The notes below the pieces were generated by a model. That model was not told where the DNA came from. It did not search any database and saw only the letters and a list, made by a program, of their open reading frames with translations. Positions 49,072 through 57,755 of a stretch of DNA of 64,000 nucleotides are shown here, in pieces. Numbering within the stretch: position 1 is the first letter of the stretch; each line of letters starts with the position of its first letter. Source of the stretch: Lysobacter antibioticus (GTDB lineage Bacteria > Pseudomonadota > Gammaproteobacteria > Xanthomonadales > Xanthomonadaceae). Position numbers and translations under genes: made by a program. Where the stretch lies: NCBI RefSeq assembly GCF_001442535.1, contig NZ_CP013141.1:470171-534170 (forward strand), read 5' to 3'.

Positions 49072-50118
49072 TTACGGCGTCTGCAGCGGCCGCGGCGGCG
49101 CGGTCGAACCACGCACCACCAGGATCGGGCTGAAGCCTTCGTTCGGCGGGACTTCCAAGGGCTGATCCACTTCGCGGCGCAACTCGGCGATCAGGCGATA
49201 CGCCGCGTGACGGGCGATCTCTTCGGTGGCCTGGCGCGCGGTGGTCAGGGTCGGCCAGGATTGCTTGGAGAACGGGCTGTCTTCGAAGCCGGCGATCGAC
49301 AGGTCGTAGGGCACGTGCATGCCGCTCGACTTCGCCGCGGCCAGTACGCCGGCGGCGATTTCGTCGTTGCTGCCGAAGATCGCGGTCGGGCGGTCGGGCA
49401 GGGCGAACAATCGCCGCGCGCCGCGGAAGCCGTCGTCGAAGGAGTAGTCGCCGGGCAGCACCAGGTTTTCGTCTTCGGCGATGCCGTAGTCGTTGAGCGC
49501 CTGGGCATAGCCCTTGTAGCGCTCCCAACTGGAGCGGTGCGATTTGCCGCCCCACAGGAAGCCGATGCGCTGATGGCCGAGCTGGATCAGGTGTTCGGTG
49601 ATGTCGTAGGCGGCGTCGCGGTCGTCGACCCAGACGCAGGGCGAGCCGTCCTTCGGGTCTTCGGCGGCCGAGACGATGCGCACCAGGCGGATGCCGTGGG
49701 CGACCAGTTCGCTGACCAGTTCCATGCGCTCGGACATCGGCGGCGCCAGCACCAGGCCGGCCAGGCGCGCGCCCTGGACCAGGTCGATCAGGTCGGCGGC
49801 GAGCAGCGGCGAGGACGAATCGCAGGGGTGGATCTGCAGGCCGTAGCCGGTTTCGCGGCAGGCGGCGAGGACGCCGTTCTGCACGCTGATGATGTAGTAC
49901 GGGTTCGGGTTGTCGTAGACCACGCCGAGCGCATACGGCTGCGCGCTGCGCAGGCTGCGCGCCGACGGGTCGGGGCGGTAGTCGAGTTCGGCGATCGCTT
50001 CGTGGACGCGGGCGCGGGTGCGCGCGCGCACGCCGGATTCGTCGTTGATCACGCGCGAGACGGTCTTCAGCGAGACCTGGGCCAGTTCGGCGACGTCTTT
50101 GATGGTGGGTCGGCGCAC
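49072..50118 (-). CDS. LacI family transcriptional regulator
   Basis: The 348-residue protein begins with the LacI helix-turn-helix and hinge (TIKDVAELAQVSLKTVSRVINDESGVRARTRARVHEAIAELDYRPDPSARSLRS), followed by a periplasmic-binding-protein-like ligand domain. It starts with GTG at 50118, because that codon directly precedes RRPTIKDVA. The ligand is not evident, and no transporter or sugar gene lies beside it. Confidence 0.94.
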   Translation of the reverse strand: MRRPTIKDVAELAQVSLKTVSRVINDESGVRARTRARVHEAIAELDYRPDPSARSLRSAQPYALGVVYDNPNPYYIISVQNGVLAACRETGYGLQIHPCDSSSPLLAADLIDLVQGARLAGLVLAPPMSERMELVSELVAHGIRLVRIVSAAEDPKDGSPCVWVDDRDAAYDITEHLIQLGHQRIGFLWGGKSHRSSWERYKGYAQALNDYGIAEDENLVLPGDYSFDDGFRGARRLFALPDRPTAIFGSNDEIAAGVLAAAKSSGMHVPYDLSIAGFEDSPFSKQSWPTLTTARQATEEIARHAAYRLIAELRREVDQPLEVPPNEGFSPILVVRGSTAPPRPLQTP

Positions 50119-50186
50119 GGGGTTCTCGCGAGTCAGCGCAAAACCGGCGCTGCTGCGCCGGATGAGGTCCTAGCCTACTCGCCGGG

Positions 50187-50642
50187 TCAGGGCTTGGGTA
50201 CCACGGCCAGGGTCAGGCGCGAGATGCACGCCAGCTTGCCGGCCTCGTCCTCGATGCGGATTTCCCAGACCTGGGTGCTGGCGCCGACGTGCACGGGACG
50301 CGCGGTGCCGGTGACGGTGCCGCTGCGCACGCCGCGGACGTGATTGGCGTTGATCTCGATGCCGACGCACATCTTGCCTTCCGGCACGCTTAGGTTGGCC
50401 GCGCTGCTGCCCAGGGTCTCGGCGAGCAGGACCGAGGCGCCGCCGTGGAGCAGGCCGTAGGGCTGATGGGTGCGGGCGTCGACCGGCATGGTGCCGCGGA
50501 CGTAATCCGGGCCGATTTCGGTGAAGACGATGCCGAGGGGCTCCATCGCGGTGTTGCGCGAGAGCTGGTTGAGGTCGGCGACGGTGTTGTGGCCGCGGAA
50601 CAGGGGACGCGCGGCGGAGGGAGCGGTGTCGGAGGCATTCAT
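50187..50642 (-). CDS. Hotdog-fold thioesterase (PaaI/MenI type)
   Basis: The 151-residue protein has the hotdog acyl-CoA thioesterase signature: QPYGLLHGGASVLLAETLGSSAAN with the central helix and the catalytic acid, then VGIEINANHVRGVRSGTVTGTARPVHVG. The family hydrolyses aromatic or DHNA-CoA thioesters; the substrate cannot be named. It is followed by the LacI gene in the same direction, 68 bases downstream, so the two may share an operon. Confidence 0.9.
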   Translation of the reverse strand: MNASDTAPSAARPLFRGHNTVADLNQLSRNTAMEPLGIVFTEIGPDYVRGTMPVDARTHQPYGLLHGGASVLLAETLGSSAANLSVPEGKMCVGIEINANHVRGVRSGTVTGTARPVHVGASTQVWEIRIEDEAGKLACISRLTLAVVPKP

Positions 50643-50916
50643 CGCCTCACGATAGCGGCGATGCCGCGGTCGGACCAGTCGCGAGCGTCGGCTCGCAGGC
50701 GTTGCGGGCGTACATCGGATGCTGCGGCGAGGCGATGGAGCGGCGTTCGGGCGGCGCTTGGGCGATTGGCTCGGGCGGTCGGGTGACCCCGGCGTCCTCT
50801 AAAAAGCCCGGAACGGCGCGCGTTGAACAGTGGGGACTGTGCGCGCCGGTCCGGGTCGGAAAGAGGAGGGGGAGGTCATCACCGCGTTCGGCCGGCCCAT
50901 GGACGAACGTCTGCGA

Positions 50917-51108
50917 TCAGGCGAAGCGGAAGCGCGGCTGGACCCAGTTGCTGGCGTAGCTGCGGTTGCTGGCGTAGCCGCTGCTGTTGCCGTAGCCGAC
51001 GCCGAAATCGCGCTGGCGGTGCAGGTGACGGACGGTCGGGGCGGTCTGGACGGTGGCCGGAGCGGTCGTGGCGGTCGGGGTAACGGTGCGGGCGTTCTGT
51101 GCGTTCAT
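50917..51108 (-). CDS. Small 63-residue peptide with repetitive Gly/Tyr/Ser/Asn C terminus
   Basis: The gene starts with ATG at 51108 behind AGGAAG and encodes 63 residues: a Thr/Ala/Pro-rich first half (NARTVTPTATTAPATVQTAP), a basic stretch (RHLHRQRDFG) and a C-terminal part with the repeated SGYASN / RSYASN. It lacks a signal peptide. The shape, a leader followed by a short aromatic repeat, is that of possible peptide precursors, but no modification enzyme is nearby. I do not recognise a family. Confidence 0.5.
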   Translation of the reverse strand: MNAQNARTVTPTATTAPATVQTAPTVRHLHRQRDFGVGYGNSSGYASNRSYASNWVQPRFRFA

Positions 51109-51148
51109 GGCGGGCTTCCTGTGTCGTGGGGGGCTGTAGTGACTCGGT

Positions 51149-51168
51149 GTGTTGGTAAAGTACAACAC
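51149..51168. promoter_or_regulatory. Inverted repeat upstream of the small peptide gene
   Basis: GTGTTG and CAACAC flank eight bases (GTAAAGTA), about 40 bases upstream of the small gene start. The AT-rich centre contrasts with the surrounding GC-rich DNA, as at operators, and TACTTT on the minus strand could be a -10. Confidence 0.35.
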
Positions 51169-51550
51169 CTAAACAATCTTGCCTATGTGCTGGAAGTCAT
51201 GCCCCGGTGTTTCGGGGTGCCCGGTGGGGGTTCCGGGCCCCGGCGGCTGGGCTGCAAGCGCCGGGATTGTTGATAGAGATGTGTTGAGGGGCGCGGAGGT
51301 TGCAGTCGCGCACCTATGACTGAAGACCTAGATCAGGGCGCGGATGTGACCAACCGAAGAGGACCGAAACCGGATTGGCTGCGCGCATATCACGAAGACC
51401 AGGGCCCTCGGCCATGGCAATGGCCCATGACCCGTTCCGGGCACGAGATAGCGGGGCAGCGGAGAGTACGGGGCGCGCGATTTACGTCGCACGCGCGGAG
51501 CGATGGGGACCGCTCCGGCCCAATAAGTCGGTGAGCGCGGCGCGCGGGCT
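51169..51550. other. Intergenic region without a supported gene
   Basis: A plus-strand frame at 51316-51534 (72 codons) begins with ATG but has no clear ribosome-binding site and a composition unlike a globular protein. I see no repeat or terminator. The stretch separates the small peptide gene from the frameshifted membrane gene. Confidence 0.3.
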
Positions 51551-52305
51551 TCAGCAGACCACGAGGTTGAACGCCACGCCGACCGCTTCGCCGGCACCGT
51601 TGATCGTCGCGGTGGTCAGGCGCGCATGATTGAACGAGATATCGCTCAGCCAAACGCCCGCCAACCCCAGGTAAACGAAATAGGTCAAACCCACGTAGTC
51701 GCCGAACACGACGGTGCGCAGCCAGTCCTGCTGGAACAGATAGAAGCAGGCGGTGATGGCCGCCGCGCCCAGCACCACCAGGGTCGGCAGCAGCAAATGC
51801 AGGCCGGCGCGAGGCCGGGTCAGCGTCACCACGCCGAGCAGTCCGAACACCAGCAGATTCGCAGCGCTGAAAATGCGGAACTCGCGGATCAAGGCGTCGG
51901 CGACTTGCATGTACTTGGCGCGGATCGCGCGGGTCAGGCGCGTGTCCGAATCCAGCAGGCGCTCGCGCTGCATCTGCAGCGCCGCGGTGGCGCCGGCTTC
52001 GATCCGGTCGCGGCAGGCGCAGTCGGGATCGCGCATCTGCGTTGCGATCTCGGCGACCCGGCTTGCAATTGCTGGCCGATCTGCGCGATGCGCGCACGGC
52101 TGCGTTCGGACATCCGCGTGGCGATCCGCGACACCGTGCTGTCGTCCAGCGTGTGCAGGGTTTCGCCGACGCGTTGCTCCACTTCGACCCGGATCAGGTC
52201 GCGGGCCAACGATTCGATCGCGGTGGGTCGCACGAACGAATAAACGAGCGCGCCGCCGAATGCCAGCACGCCCAATACGCTTACAAGCAACGCGACGATA
52301 CGCAT
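51551..52305 (-). pseudogene. Frameshifted membrane protein gene
   Basis: The N-terminal part, starting with ATG at 52305 behind CCGGAGC, reads MRIVALLVSVLGVLAFGGALVYSF and a helical stretch to IGQQLQAG. The frame then continues only in the next frame, from VAEIATQMRDPDC to the C terminus, with helices NLLVFGLLGVVTL, LVVLGAAAITACFYLF and TYFVYLGLAGVW. The break is near 52060-52070, where GCCGGGTCGCC sits; a one-base change would restore one product of about 250 residues. It is either a real pseudogene or a sequencing error. Function unknown. Confidence 0.75.
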
Positions 52306-52448
52306 CGAAAGGCTCCGGTCCATGGGCTTGAATCGTCCCCACTCAGACCCGTGCGGGCCGGGCGAGTTCAATCCGGTGCAGTTGGGGTCGGCCGCTGCGG
52401 ATCAGTCCCGCAGCGGCGGCGCCCATGGGCGCTCAAGCAGCGCCTGGG

Positions 52449-54386
52449 TCAGAGAATCGGAGCCAGCCCCGCGCCGAACGCCGTGAACATGCGCGTGGTC
52501 AGGCTCTTCACGCCGAGGTTGACCTCGGGGAAATCGCCGACCGGTTTGTAGCAGGCGCGGAAGCCCGGGTCGGTACGGTACAGCGGGCTCGGGCAGTTCG
52601 GGCCGGGCACGAATTCGTAGCTGGTCGCGTAACGCACCGGCCACAGGTCGAACAAGGGCAGGTGCTCGGAGACCTTCGCGATCGAATACTCCAGTCCCGA
52701 GAACACCGGCGGTTTGTCGCGGCGCGCGATCACCCAGGAGTTGGCCGGAGCGATGTCGCGGCGGATGCTGTCGCCGAGTGCGCGGGCGAAGGCCTCGTCT
52801 TCGATCACTACCGCGCTCTCGGTGTTGTAGTGGTCGCCGCGCGGATCGAAGTTGTGGGTGCCGATCACACTGATGCGGTCGTCGATGACCATCGACTTGG
52901 CGTGCATGCCGATGCGCACGCCGGCGCGCTTGAGCGGCACCGGTTCGTTGCTGCGGCGGCGCGCATAACGCGTGGCGACGTACTCGCGCGACAGCGGCCG
53001 GCGGTACTGGTACGGGTAGGCGACGCTGCTGCGGTCCTGGCGCCGCCACCGCGCCGGCGGCGGTTCCTGCTGCTCGGACAGGCCCGGCAAGCCGAGTGCG
53101 GGCAGGGTCGCGCCGGTCGCGGCGATGTCGATCGGCGCGTCGGCCGGGAACGGCTTGTACTCGTAGATGTTGAAGCCGAACTCGCGCAGGTAGCGGCGCT
53201 TGTACTTGTACGACAGGGCGTAGGCGATGAAGGCGTCGGTCGCGGCGAGGCTGTTGGTGGAGACGATCACGCGCGGCGCGTCGGGGCGTTCGTGCAGGTC
53301 GCTGAACAATTTCTGCGCGGCCTTCGACAGCACCAGGTACGGCGTTTGCAGCATCACTTCCTTGCGCGAATTGGCGATCAGGCTGCGCAGCGAGTCCGAC
53401 GCCAGCGCGCTGGCGTCGCTGTTCTCGCGATGCTTGTCGGGCGTATCGGAGATGTAGCGCACCTGCCCGACTTCGATGGCGTGGGCGGCGACGCGCTCGC
53501 GCACGGTCTCGGCATTGGCGGCATCGTTGAGCATGGCCTGGGCGCGCTTTGGGCGCTCGAATTCGGTCTTCGGCAGGGCCGGCACGCCGTCGGAGATCAG
53601 GCGCCGGCCGACGTCGCTGAGGCGTTCGACCGGGACGCTGCGGCGGTCGCTCCAGAACAGTTCGAAGTCGGTGCCCATAACGTCGGCGACCGGGCCGGCG
53701 ACGAGTACGTCGCGGTCGCGGAAGTTGTATTCGTCGTCCCAGTCGTAATAGTCGTCCTGGTAGTTGCGGCCGCCGGCGATGCCGACCCGGCCGTCGGCGA
53801 GCAACAGCTTGGTGTGCATGCGCTGGTTGAGCCGGCGCCAGCAGCAGGCCGCGGCCAGCACGTACTGCGGGTAGGTGATGCGGGCGCGGTGCAGCACCGG
53901 GTTGTACAGCCGCACTTCCAGATTGACGTGGGCGCCGGACAGCGCGGCCAGGGTGTCGATGTGGCGCAGCGCCGCGAGCTGGTCCATCAGCAGGCGCACG
54001 CGCACGCCGCGGCGTGCGGCGGCGAGCAGTTCGTCGAGCACGAGCTTGCCGGCGTCGTCCTCGTCGTAGATGTAGGTCTGCAGGTCGAGGGTATGGGTGG
54101 CGCCGCGGATCAGGTCGATGCGAGCGAGCAGGGCGTCCGGGCCGCGGTCGAGGATCACCGCGTAATGGCGCGGCTGCTCCGGGGTCGAAGCGGCCAGGGC
54201 CTTGCTGCCCAGCTCGCGCAGCGGCGAGGGTTGCGCGCAGGCGTCGGCGGCGTCGCAGTCGATCTGGTTGGAGCGCGCCTGCGCGGCGATTTGGCTGGCG
54301 CGATCGCGCTGCGCCGGGCTCAGCGTGGCGCAGGCCGACAAGGTCAGGACGAGCAGGGCCGTCAGGCCGCGCGGTACCGCATTCAA
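52449..54386 (-). CDS. Phospholipase D-like lipoprotein (ClsC-type)
   Basis: The 645-residue protein has a lipoprotein signal (LTALLVLTLSAC) and two HKD phospholipase D motifs: HTKLLLADGRVGIAGGRN and HAKSMVIDDRISVIGTHNFD. The family makes cardiolipin or transfers phosphatidyl groups. The TTG at 54386 is taken as start because AAAGGAG lies eight bases before it and it overlaps the YceI stop (TTGA); no better codon exists upstream. The C-terminal 100 residues end with SLTTRMFTAFGAGLAPIL. An outer-membrane or periplasmic site is expected. Confidence 0.9.
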   Translation of the reverse strand: MNAVPRGLTALLVLTLSACATLSPAQRDRASQIAAQARSNQIDCDAADACAQPSPLRELGSKALAASTPEQPRHYAVILDRGPDALLARIDLIRGATHTLDLQTYIYDEDDAGKLVLDELLAAARRGVRVRLLMDQLAALRHIDTLAALSGAHVNLEVRLYNPVLHRARITYPQYVLAAACCWRRLNQRMHTKLLLADGRVGIAGGRNYQDDYYDWDDEYNFRDRDVLVAGPVADVMGTDFELFWSDRRSVPVERLSDVGRRLISDGVPALPKTEFERPKRAQAMLNDAANAETVRERVAAHAIEVGQVRYISDTPDKHRENSDASALASDSLRSLIANSRKEVMLQTPYLVLSKAAQKLFSDLHERPDAPRVIVSTNSLAATDAFIAYALSYKYKRRYLREFGFNIYEYKPFPADAPIDIAATGATLPALGLPGLSEQQEPPPARWRRQDRSSVAYPYQYRRPLSREYVATRYARRRSNEPVPLKRAGVRIGMHAKSMVIDDRISVIGTHNFDPRGDHYNTESAVVIEDEAFARALGDSIRRDIAPANSWVIARRDKPPVFSGLEYSIAKVSEHLPLFDLWPVRYATSYEFVPGPNCPSPLYRTDPGFRACYKPVGDFPEVNLGVKSLTTRMFTAFGAGLAPIL

Positions 54387-55096
54387 CGCAAAGACTCCTT
54401 TCGTTCCGGAACCCGGCCGTCGGCCGGGCGGCTTTCATTGGAGCGGCCCTCATTGGAGCGGCTCTCGGCCGGCTTGGCTTCGTGGTGCTTGAACACGCCC
54501 GGCTTGAGCCGGACCTGCATGGTGAAGCGGACCCGGTCGCCGAGCGCGAGCTGCCAGCCGTCGAGACGGTAGTCGTAGCGGCTGACGCTGCCCTGGGCGA
54601 TGGCGTCGCAGTCTTCGCCGGGACGGGCGCAGGCCGGCGCGCTGAGCACGAAGGTTTCCATGCGGCTGACCCCGTGCAGGGTCAGTTTGCCGCGCAGGGC
54701 ACCGCCGGTGCGCACCAGGTCGGGCGCATGCGGTTCGGACAGGAACTCGATGTAGGGATACAGCGGGGCATTGAAGAAGCGCTCGCCGCGGGCGAGGCGG
54801 GTGTAGCGCTCGGAGTCGCCGAGCTGCACCGCGGCGGTCGCCAGGCGGATCCGCACCTGATGACGGCCGTCGGCGAGGGTGCTGACCTCGCCGTCGTAAC
54901 GCGGAAACACGCCGGCGACCTTCTGGCCCCAGCGCGTGCGCAGCTCGAAGCTGAAACGGGTGTGGTCGGGGTCGAACACCTGGAACGTCGGTTGCGCCCA
55001 GGCCGGCCAGGCGAACGCGGCCGCGAAGGCGGCACCGGCGACGACCCGACTGCGAAGGCGCCGCCAGCGCGACGGCGCCGGCCGCACCTGGCTCAC
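54383..55096 (-). CDS. YceI family periplasmic protein
   Basis: The 237-residue protein has a signal ending near AWPAWAQ, then the lipocalin-like YceI fold: FQVFDPDHTRFSFELRTRWGQKVAGVFPRYDGEV and a later LTLHGVSRMETFVLSAP. The domain binds isoprenoid-type ligands. The GTG at 55096 overlaps the SixA stop (GTGA). After residue 215 there is a repeated SRSNEGRSNESR tail. It lies between SixA and the phospholipase in one operon. Confidence 0.86.
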   Translation of the reverse strand: MSQVRPAPSRWRRLRSRVVAGAAFAAAFAWPAWAQPTFQVFDPDHTRFSFELRTRWGQKVAGVFPRYDGEVSTLADGRHQVRIRLATAAVQLGDSERYTRLARGERFFNAPLYPYIEFLSEPHAPDLVRTGGALRGKLTLHGVSRMETFVLSAPACARPGEDCDAIAQGSVSRYDYRLDGWQLALGDRVRFTMQVRLKPGVFKHHEAKPAESRSNEGRSNESRPADGRVPERKESLR

Positions 55097-55569
55097 GGCC
55101 ACCAAAAAGCGCTGAGCTGGGCCACTCCCGGTTCCAGTCCGGTGCCGACCGGCACGCTCAATACGGCGATCCCGCCCGGCGGCATGCCGCGGTAATCGCC
55201 GGACTGGCCGCTGTGCAGCAGCGCGGCCAAGCGTTCCAGGCCCGGGTTGTGGCCGACCAGCATCAGCCGCTCGGCTTCGATGTGGGTGTCGGCCAGGCCG
55301 ATCAGCGTACCGGGCGTCGCGTCGTAGACCGACGGCTCGATGCGCTGTTCGACATAGCCGATCGCGCCGAGCACGGCTTCCAGGGTCTCGCGGGTTCGCC
55401 GCGAGGGCGAGCACAGCACGCAGTCCGGGACCAGTTTGTTCTCGGCGAGCCAGCGGCCGGCGGCCTCGGCTTCGGCCAGGCCTTCGGCGGAGAGGGGGCG
55501 GTCGAGGTCGGCCTGGCCTTGGGCGGCCGGCTCGGCGTGGGCGTGGCGGAGCAGGATCAATTCGCGCAT
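55093..55569 (-). CDS. sixA: Phosphohistidine phosphatase SixA
   Basis: SixA removes phosphate from histidine of phosphotransfer proteins. The 158-residue protein has the RHG motif LRHAHAEP at the N terminus, DRPLSAEGLAEAEAAGRWL, CSPSRRTRETLEAVL and the second histidine in LVGHNPGLERL. Length and motifs match SixA. It is the first gene of the sixA-yceI-pld operon. Confidence 0.9.
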   Translation of the reverse strand: MRELILLRHAHAEPAAQGQADLDRPLSAEGLAEAEAAGRWLAENKLVPDCVLCSPSRRTRETLEAVLGAIGYVEQRIEPSVYDATPGTLIGLADTHIEAERLMLVGHNPGLERLAALLHSGQSGDYRGMPPGGIAVLSVPVGTGLEPGVAQLSAFWWP

Positions 55570-55732
55570 GGAGTGGGCAGTTCTGGCGGCGGAGGTGAAA
55601 GCGGGGTCGGAAACGACAGGCGCGCGAAGGCTGGACGAATCGTTGCGACGTGCGAAGAGCGACGGTAGGAGGATGCCTGTCGGATCGGAATAAGGGTAGC
55701 GTCGGCGCCGACCGCGGCCGACGCGGCGGCGC

Positions 55733-56362
55733 CTATTTCCGGATCCACTTCAGCAGCGGCTGCCAATCGGCCTGGTGTTCGCGGATCTGTGCGGAGTGGT
55801 AGTCGAACAGGCTCTTGCCGAGCGCGGTCATGACCACATAGGCCTGGCTGTCGCGGATCTGCCCGACCACCGGGTAGGGCCATTCGCGCAGCAGCTCGAT
55901 GGCCTGCTGCGAGGCGTTGGTCCAGGGCTTGAGCTTGTTGCCGACCAGACCGACGCGGAGCTGGCCGCGGCGCACCCGCGGGTGCTGGGCCAGGGTGTCG
56001 AGGAAGGGCACGGTCGCTTCGATGTCGAGGGTCGAGGGCTGGATCGGCACCAGCACCGCGTCGGCGATCTCCAGGAAACTTTCCAGATCGTCGGCCATCG
56101 CGCCGGCTGGTGCATCGATCACCGTACGTTGGGCGTCGTCGGGCAGGCTCTTGCGCCAGGCCTTGCGGCGGGTGCCGTCGAGCGGCAGGACCGCGCTCTC
56201 CAGGACCGAGCGGCGCTCCGCCCAGCGGGTCGAGGACCCCTGGGGATCGGCATCGATCAAGGCCGTGCGCAGGCCATCGAGGGCCGCCTGGGCGGCAAGG
56301 TGGGTGGCGATCGTGGTCTTGCCGACGCCGCCCTTCGAACTGGCCACCAGCACGGTCTTCAT
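55733..56362 (-). CDS. ParA-family ATPase
   Basis: The 209-residue protein has the deviant Walker A KGGVGKTT near residue 10, the ALIDADPQGSSTRW block, and VLVPIQPSTLDIEAT. It is short, without an N-terminal DNA-binding domain, as in stand-alone MinD/ParA relatives (orphan ParA). No ParB partner lies beside it, so it may position a cargo other than the chromosome. Confidence 0.9.
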   Translation of the reverse strand: MKTVLVASSKGGVGKTTIATHLAAQAALDGLRTALIDADPQGSSTRWAERRSVLESAVLPLDGTRRKAWRKSLPDDAQRTVIDAPAGAMADDLESFLEIADAVLVPIQPSTLDIEATVPFLDTLAQHPRVRRGQLRVGLVGNKLKPWTNASQQAIELLREWPYPVVGQIRDSQAYVVMTALGKSLFDYHSAQIREHQADWQPLLKWIRK

Positions 56363-56498
56363 GCGAGCTCCCTCCGGATGGAAACCGCAGCGTACACCGG
56401 GGGTGTGGCGGGGGCCATCACGGGTTGGTTCGATCCGCGGCCGAATGTCGGCTCGCGGCAGGCGGTCACGACCGCCTTGTGATCAGCCCGGCTTCCGA

Positions 56499-57407
56499 TT
56501 AGCTCAGGGCGATGCGCGCCCACAACGGCAAGGTCAGCAGCGACAGCAGCAGGCCGTAACCGACCATCGCCGCGGCCAGGCGCGGGGCGAGTTGGTGGGC
56601 GATGGCCAGGGCGCCGGCGGTGACCATCGGCGGCATCGCCGATTCGAGCACGGTGGTGCGGGCCATCGCGCCGTGCAGGCCGAGCAGCGGCACCAGGGCC
56701 CAGGCCAGGGCCGGCATCAGCGCCAATTTCAGCGCCAGGCCAGACAGCAGCGGCTTGAGTTCGTCGCGCGGCAGGGCCAGCTTCACCGACAGGCCGATGG
56801 TCAGCATCGCCAGGGGCAACAGGGCGTCGGACAGGCGTTGCAGGCCGCCGGCGATCCAGCCCGGCGGCTCGACCGGCATCACCGTGAAGCCGATCGACAA
56901 GGCCCACAGCGGCGGGAAGCGCACGATCCGGCGCAGCATGTCGGCGGCGCTGGGCCGCTGGTCGCCGCCGTAGCGCGCCAGCACCCACAGGCCGAAGGTC
57001 GACAGCATCAGGAAGGCGCCGAACTGGTCGTAGACCACCGCATACGGCAAGGCGTCTTCGCCGATCAGGGCGCGGGTCAGCGGGTAACCGAGAAAGCTGG
57101 TGTTGCCGAGGGCGACGGTGAGCAGCAGCACCGCATGCTCGTCGCGACGGAACTTCAACCAGCGCGACAACGCGCCGACGCAGGGCACGGTCGCGGCCAG
57201 CAGCAGCCACGGCACCGCGGCGATGCCGAGCAAGGCCGGCTCCAGGTGCAGGCGCGGCGCGTAGCGCAACACCGCCGCCGGCAGGCAGACGTAGAGCACG
57301 ACCAGGTTCAAGGTCTGCGCGGCGTTGTCGGGCAACACGCGCGAGCGCTGGAACAGGTAACCCAGCGCCAGCATGGCCAGCACCAGGGCGAAGGCGTCGA
57401 AAGCCAT
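56499..57407 (-). CDS. AEC family transporter (auxin efflux carrier-like)
   Basis: The 302-residue membrane protein has ten hydrophobic segments split by a central loop, with FDAFALVLAMLALGYLFQRSRVLPDNAAQTLNLVVLYVCLPAAVLRY, GNTSFLGYPLTRALIG and PPMVTAGALAIA. Members transport small carboxylates or malonate. I chose the ATG at 57407; a second candidate at 57440 would add 11 residues. Confidence 0.88.
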   Translation of the reverse strand: MAFDAFALVLAMLALGYLFQRSRVLPDNAAQTLNLVVLYVCLPAAVLRYAPRLHLEPALLGIAAVPWLLLAATVPCVGALSRWLKFRRDEHAVLLLTVALGNTSFLGYPLTRALIGEDALPYAVVYDQFGAFLMLSTFGLWVLARYGGDQRPSAADMLRRIVRFPPLWALSIGFTVMPVEPPGWIAGGLQRLSDALLPLAMLTIGLSVKLALPRDELKPLLSGLALKLALMPALAWALVPLLGLHGAMARTTVLESAMPPMVTAGALAIAHQLAPRLAAAMVGYGLLLSLLTLPLWARIALS

Positions 57408-57534
57408 GGATGGGACCGCGAACGTCGGACGGTAGGGCATGGTCGCGGTTGCGCGGCGCGGGCTCAAGACGGCTTTCGGGTTAGACGAGGGTGGCGGGCG
57501 GTTTGCCTGGTGAGATGGGTTGGAAGCAAGAGCA

Positions 57535-57693
57535 AGAGCAAATCCCCCCTGGCCCTCTTTTCCAAAGGGGGGAAGTGCATCGGGTGGGGCGCGCAGGGCT
57601 CGCGTTCGATGCGTGCTTGCTGCGGTGGTGTCGGCGGTTGCCCCCTCTGGCAAAGGGGCGGTGCCCGCGCAGCGGGCGCGGGGGATTTGCTCT
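57535..57693. repeat. 159-base element with 14-bp terminal inverted repeats
   Basis: AGAGCAAATCCCCC at 57535-57548 is the exact complement of GGGGGATTTGCTCT at 57680-57693. Inside each end is a further small hairpin (CCTCTTTTCCAAAGGGGGG and CCCCCTCTGGCAAAGGGG). No transposase is encoded. Half copies occur at 20765, 43562, 43643 and 48998. It lies just ahead of the AAA ATPase gene. Confidence 0.75.
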
Positions 57694-57755
57694 CGCTTTT
57701 AGGAAGCCGCCCATCCGCGCGCCGTATCATGTCGCGTCCACGGAAGAACGGCCCC

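Noticed and set aside
51316..51534. 72-codon plus-strand frame
   Set aside because: No ribosome-binding site, odd composition and no homology pattern; it lies in a gap.
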